NCBI GenBank assembly: GCA_013396635.1
Contig: WBMW01000076.1
Location: 1,156,121-1,220,120, forward strand
Length of the DNA: 64,000 nt
Reading direction: 5' to 3'
Origin: Penelope pileata
Taxonomy: Eukaryota; Chordata; Aves; Galliformes; Cracidae
A program made the translations under genes and the position numbers. The notes beneath the pieces are model-generated. The model did no database searches, was not told where the DNA came from, and was given only the letters and a program-made list of their open reading frames with translations. Positions 59,984-64,000 of the stretch are shown piece by piece (the stretch's first letter is position 1; every line of letters starts with the position of its first letter).

Positions 59984-62900
59984 AATATGTCGTCGGAGAG
60001 TAATGACATTAATCCGCTGATCTGAGCTAGGCACAGGTATATATTTTAGGGCATGCCTGCTTTGATCATGCAGGGAGTACTGGAGTAACTACAAGCAAAA
60101 TAGTGTAGAATAGTTGTCTGAAAACACTAGAGCCCATCATGCTTGATAACCCATATCTTTCCTAACCAACACACATAGAAATATGGTTGGGATGTTTAAA
60201 ACAGCATTGCATTGCAGTGCTGTAGACAGACTCTTGAAGATTAAGGTTTCTAGATTCCATTGCTTGTTCCTTCCAGTGTCTAATCCTGCTTGCAGCCTTA
60301 AATCCCCAGGTGGGTTTTAAGTGTTCCATTTACATGCTTGGAATTACTGGCAGTTAAATGCTTTATTAAAGCATTAACATTTTTCTTATCAGCACAACAA
60401 ATATAATGCAGGAAATTTAGATTAAAATAATAATAATAAAAAAGCCAAAACACTGAAGAATAACTATAACTATTGATAATAAAAAAGAGATTTACATGTT
60501 GTCCCATAGATAATATTGACACTGAAATGCAACAAAATGTCTTTTAAATCCATTGTTTTATGTTGTTTAGAATGCAGTCTGGAATCCTTTTCTTCTTCTT
60601 CTTTTCTTTAAATTAATCTTTCTTAATTTTATTAAGTATTCTGGGCAAGCCCTTAGGTTTGCTACATTTCTTCTTCACAGTTTTCAAGGAAAACCACAAA
60701 TAGCGAAAAAGTCCTAAATACTATGAATCAGTTGTAAAGCAGAGTCTGTAAACTGAAAAGACCTGTTCTCAGTCAATCATAGTTAATTGGGAACTGTGGT
60801 TCCCTGGGGAAAGGCAAGTGTGACAATTCCCTGAATGGAGAACATAAAATCACTTGTCTCATTGAGACTTCAGCTTTGTGAAAGGACCATCATAATCGGG
60901 ACAGTGTCAATGTTTGACCAACTAAATATTTTGAAAAATCTTGCATGTTAGTGGCTGAGGAACTGAACAGACAGACACTTGTTTTTACTTACAATGTGTC
61001 TTATTTATATTCTTTTTTTGCCAGCAACACAGTAAATAAGATGTCATTGGATGTTAACTCACACAGTTAAACTGAGAGCTGTTCTGCCCTGAAAGTACTG
61101 CTAAAGTCAATGGGTGCTGTAAAGTGTCAATCTTTTTGAAAACAAGACCAATATAACAACATTTGGCATTCCATTTTAAAAATTCACACTCAAACTTACT
61201 AAGTTATAGGAGCCCATCAGTTCACTTCAGAGCTTGTGCTCTATAAATAACAGTTCTACCACATAAGAAATGTTAATAATACACAATGTTCTTTGTTGCT
61301 TCATAAACAAATCAAAATATGCACATTTATAATTGGTATCATCCCATTTTGCAGTCTGAATCCAACACTTACAGAAAGAAAGATTTCTGGAAGAAGCCTA
61401 TGGACTTGAATAAGACTAGGATCACAGAAGCAGATCTGTAGAGTTTGTAAACAGTGATGAAAACAATTCAGGCTTCGTCATCTGCTAAACAGATGAGTGG
61501 TAAGCACTTGGGTCAAAGAGAAGACAAATGAAAATCACACTGCAGAAGGACAGGCAGTGTGTCTTGACATCCTCATGTAGTATCCAAATGGGATGGGTCT
61601 AGCAAGATTAAAAAACTTGCGTGGAGACCTCATCTGCCTTAGAAATGTACTTTCTCACTCAGTGAGCAGAAGAGAATTTTAAAGTTTTTAAATGAAGTTT
61701 TATTTTTTTCTAGGTATTTCTTTCTATATACAGTGTTTTTAAAATGTATAAAGATTCTAGTAATTAGTTCTGTCCTTTAATGATGCTTACCTTTATGAAA
61801 ATAGAGTTATTTCTCACAGTCTTCATGATGGAAGTAGATCTCAAGGAGGGAGATGAAGGAGGAAGGACATTGCCCTGGCAAACCATCTAAGTAAGGGCAC
61901 AGCACCTGTTCAGTTAAAGAATGTTAATGGAGAGCATAATGGCTGTAGTAAGCAAGCAGACAGCCTCTGTACATGAGCACTTGAATTTTTTCTAAATTTT
62001 CCTTTTTCTTCAGTGATCTGGATCTCACACAATTATAAATAATTTATTTTCCTTTACTTGTCACCCTCAACCTCACACACTGTGTTTTGAACCACCTAAG
62101 TGGCATCTGTAGAAGTTAAACAACTTCCTATATTGAAGGTCTGCACAAAATTCTTTTTTTTTTTTTGGTTTCTGTTTTGGTTTAAAAAACAAATGATGAA
62201 CCAAAATCCTGTTTACTAAGCCTAAGTATAACCTTTCCCCATTTTCCTGGTATTGCTGGAAAACTGCAAAACTGTCATACCTTTTAAATGATGCATCACA
62301 ATGAAGTGCTGAAACAGAGTCCCAATTTACCCTGGCTTGTAATTTTCTGACAGATGCCAAGAAAAGGCAGGAGCTCCATCTGACTAAGCTGGAAAAAATT
62401 CTGCAGAAGACAAGTCTACCTTGCTTTTTATTTATCATTTCTGTAAGCTCATTCACCTCTTCAGTCAACATTATAAATAGAAAAGTTGAACAGTAAATGT
62501 CTATAATTTGATGCATTTGGGTAGCAGACTGGCAGTGGATACCTATGCTTTTAAAGGACTGTCCTTGTTTCAATTGGGGCTGTAGTGCACTGGAGGTGCT
62601 GGAAGAGGAAGGCTGTGCTGCTGACATGCCAAAGATGTTTCAGGCACTGAATTTCAATGTCTGCTTCTGCTTCGTGCAATGGGACATCTCAGCTGACCTT
62701 ATCAGGCTTGCAGATAGCTGATTGGCACCATCCACAATATTCTTCCTTTTCAGATTTTGGTGCAAAAGTAAGCTTTAAATGTGGACAATCTTTCAGTGAA
62801 TTTTCAAGATACAAAATAGAAGAACAACATCTCAAATTTTATGCATCCCAGAAGGCTAGATCTGGTCTTGAAACATGAAATTCATGTTTGAAAAATTAGA

Positions 62901-64000
62901 GCTCTTAATCAGTGCTAAGTAGAGAAAGTGAGGGCATGAGAACTTAGTAAAACACATCAGTCTTTAACAGATCTATTCTATAACACATTCTGTGATAAAG
63001 CCATTATCAAAGTGAAATGGGAGTGCTGTTCACATAGATCTTGAAAAGGGCTCTTTAACCTGCCAAAACCTCTCCAGAATTTTAAAGTAATGATTACAGG
63101 AAGTGTGAGAGGGAATTCTTATATCACTTGCATTTCAGCAAGAGTGAAACACAAATAAGCTTCAAATGTGTGGCAAAATTCTCATTGCCTTCCTGATTCA
63201 GTGCTGTTTTCACCTTTTTTTTTAATTTTTATTTTATTTTTTTTTAGCTTTTTAGGTTGTTCTGTAGTTTTAACGAGATTTCTTCAGAATGTATCCTTGT
63301 GGTCTTCTGCTTTCTTTCATGCATTTCAAGGATGTTAAAGTATTTATCTATGAAATATTTTTCTTCTTTCCATTTCAGATAACAAATGTACAAAAGAAGG
63401 ATTAGTCTAAAGCTTGTTTATATCACTGGGAGTCTTTTCCATGTAGTTGATAAAATTTGGGGTTAAGGCTCTTAAATAGCAGAGAAGGTTGACATTGAAA
63501 TTCCTACTGAAATAAAAGATGCAGGTGAAATTAGTGCAAGTTTTGTGAATGTGGACTTGAATAGCAAAGAGGACAGGCAACAAAATAATGCGTTGTTCCA
63601 CTTGTTAGCGGAGGTTACAAATTGCTTGGTTTGAGCCTGTTGGAGAGCATTTCCACTCTGTTGACTCTCAGGCCAGCTTTGCCCATGCTTAGGCTGGCAG
63701 ACAGCAACCAGGTCCAGGAAAGCAACCATGATGATCTGTTGTGTCAGAAAAATATCCATGATAATGGGTCGATCTGCACAGCTCTTGTGAGTTGTCTCTG
63801 CAGCAGACCCCTTCACTGGAGGAAACTCCGATAGTAGAATTAAGTAGGAACTTTGAGGGTGGGATTTGTCAGTCTATGTAACAGGCTTCCATGGCAAGGT
63901 TTTTGTAGCAGAGGGAGGTGGGGAGATTGCAAGAGTGGCCTCTTTGATCAGAGCCCATCAGCTGCCCCGTGTCAGATCAGAGCCAGCTCCAGCCCTTGGA
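59984..64000. other. unannotated AT-rich sequence
   Basis: No gene or element was recognised. A TTC microsatellite-like patch lies at 60590-60606 and T-rich tracts at 62153-62166 and 63216-63246. The 184-codon minus frame at 62073-62627 is the longest outside the CR1 cluster, but I cannot relate it to any family. It includes a Lys-rich stretch encoded by the T tract and is treated as non-coding. Confidence 0.5.
63216..63246. repeat. T-rich low-complexity tract
   Basis: Runs of T broken by single A. Confidence 0.85.

Noticed and set aside
1..64000. CRISPR arrays, operons, bacterial genes or a phage island
   Set aside because: Composition, CR1, avian LTR and mariner content show vertebrate nuclear DNA. 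No spaced direct-repeat array or dense gene layout is present.

Overview
The window looks like avian nuclear DNA, most likely from a galliform such as chicken. It is AT-rich. Its recognisable repeats are CR1 non-LTR retrotransposons whose 3' ends read ATTCTATG-like in the sense direction, bird-type endogenous retrovirus LTRs, and a Galluhop-type mariner. I see no protein-coding host gene, exon chain, rRNA, tRNA, CpG island or promoter that I can defend, so this reads as intergenic or long-intron sequence. Two single N bases occur, at 15581 and 47083.

Layout. 1-13.8 kb is unique-looking AT-rich DNA with simple repeats (CCCTT-type pentamers at 1133-1197; a TTTC/T/TG tract at 11549-11622). 13.8-17.7 kb is a dense minus-strand CR1 cluster. 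An old CR1 (13790-14145 plus 16376-17390) is split by a younger CR1 (14156-16365), and the younger copy is itself interrupted by the first ~145 bp of an LTR ending at the N at 15581. A third CR1 3' end lies at 17461-17663. 17.7-24.5 kb is unrecognised. 24541-24827 is a plus-strand CR1 flanked by a 10-bp direct repeat, next to an older CR1 reverse-transcriptase scrap (24880-25032). 25-32 kb is mostly unrecognised, with a locally GC-rich block (30340-30880), a MIR/CORE-SINE-like trace and a palindromic short-unit repeat. A minus CR1 sits at 32041-32466.

32.5-44.8 kb holds a T30 run, a purine-rich strand and a very old CR1/L3-like C-terminal fragment near 38 kb. 44856-45396 is an internally deleted Galluhop mariner, followed by a minus CR1 (45533-45908). 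46987-47082 is a second LTR start cut off at an N. 51999-52522 is a complete solo-type LTR on the minus strand. 52849-53000 is a plus CR1 3' end. 57104-57687 is an older, related LTR on the plus strand. 59450-59983 is the best-preserved CR1 tail, with a 144-codon open C-terminal frame. 60-64 kb has nothing recognisable.

Nothing here acts as a pathway: the coding content is decayed mobile-element genes. The most useful observations concern insertion order, flanking duplications, and the fact that both N bases sit exactly where an LTR stops. I found no convincing new biological system.
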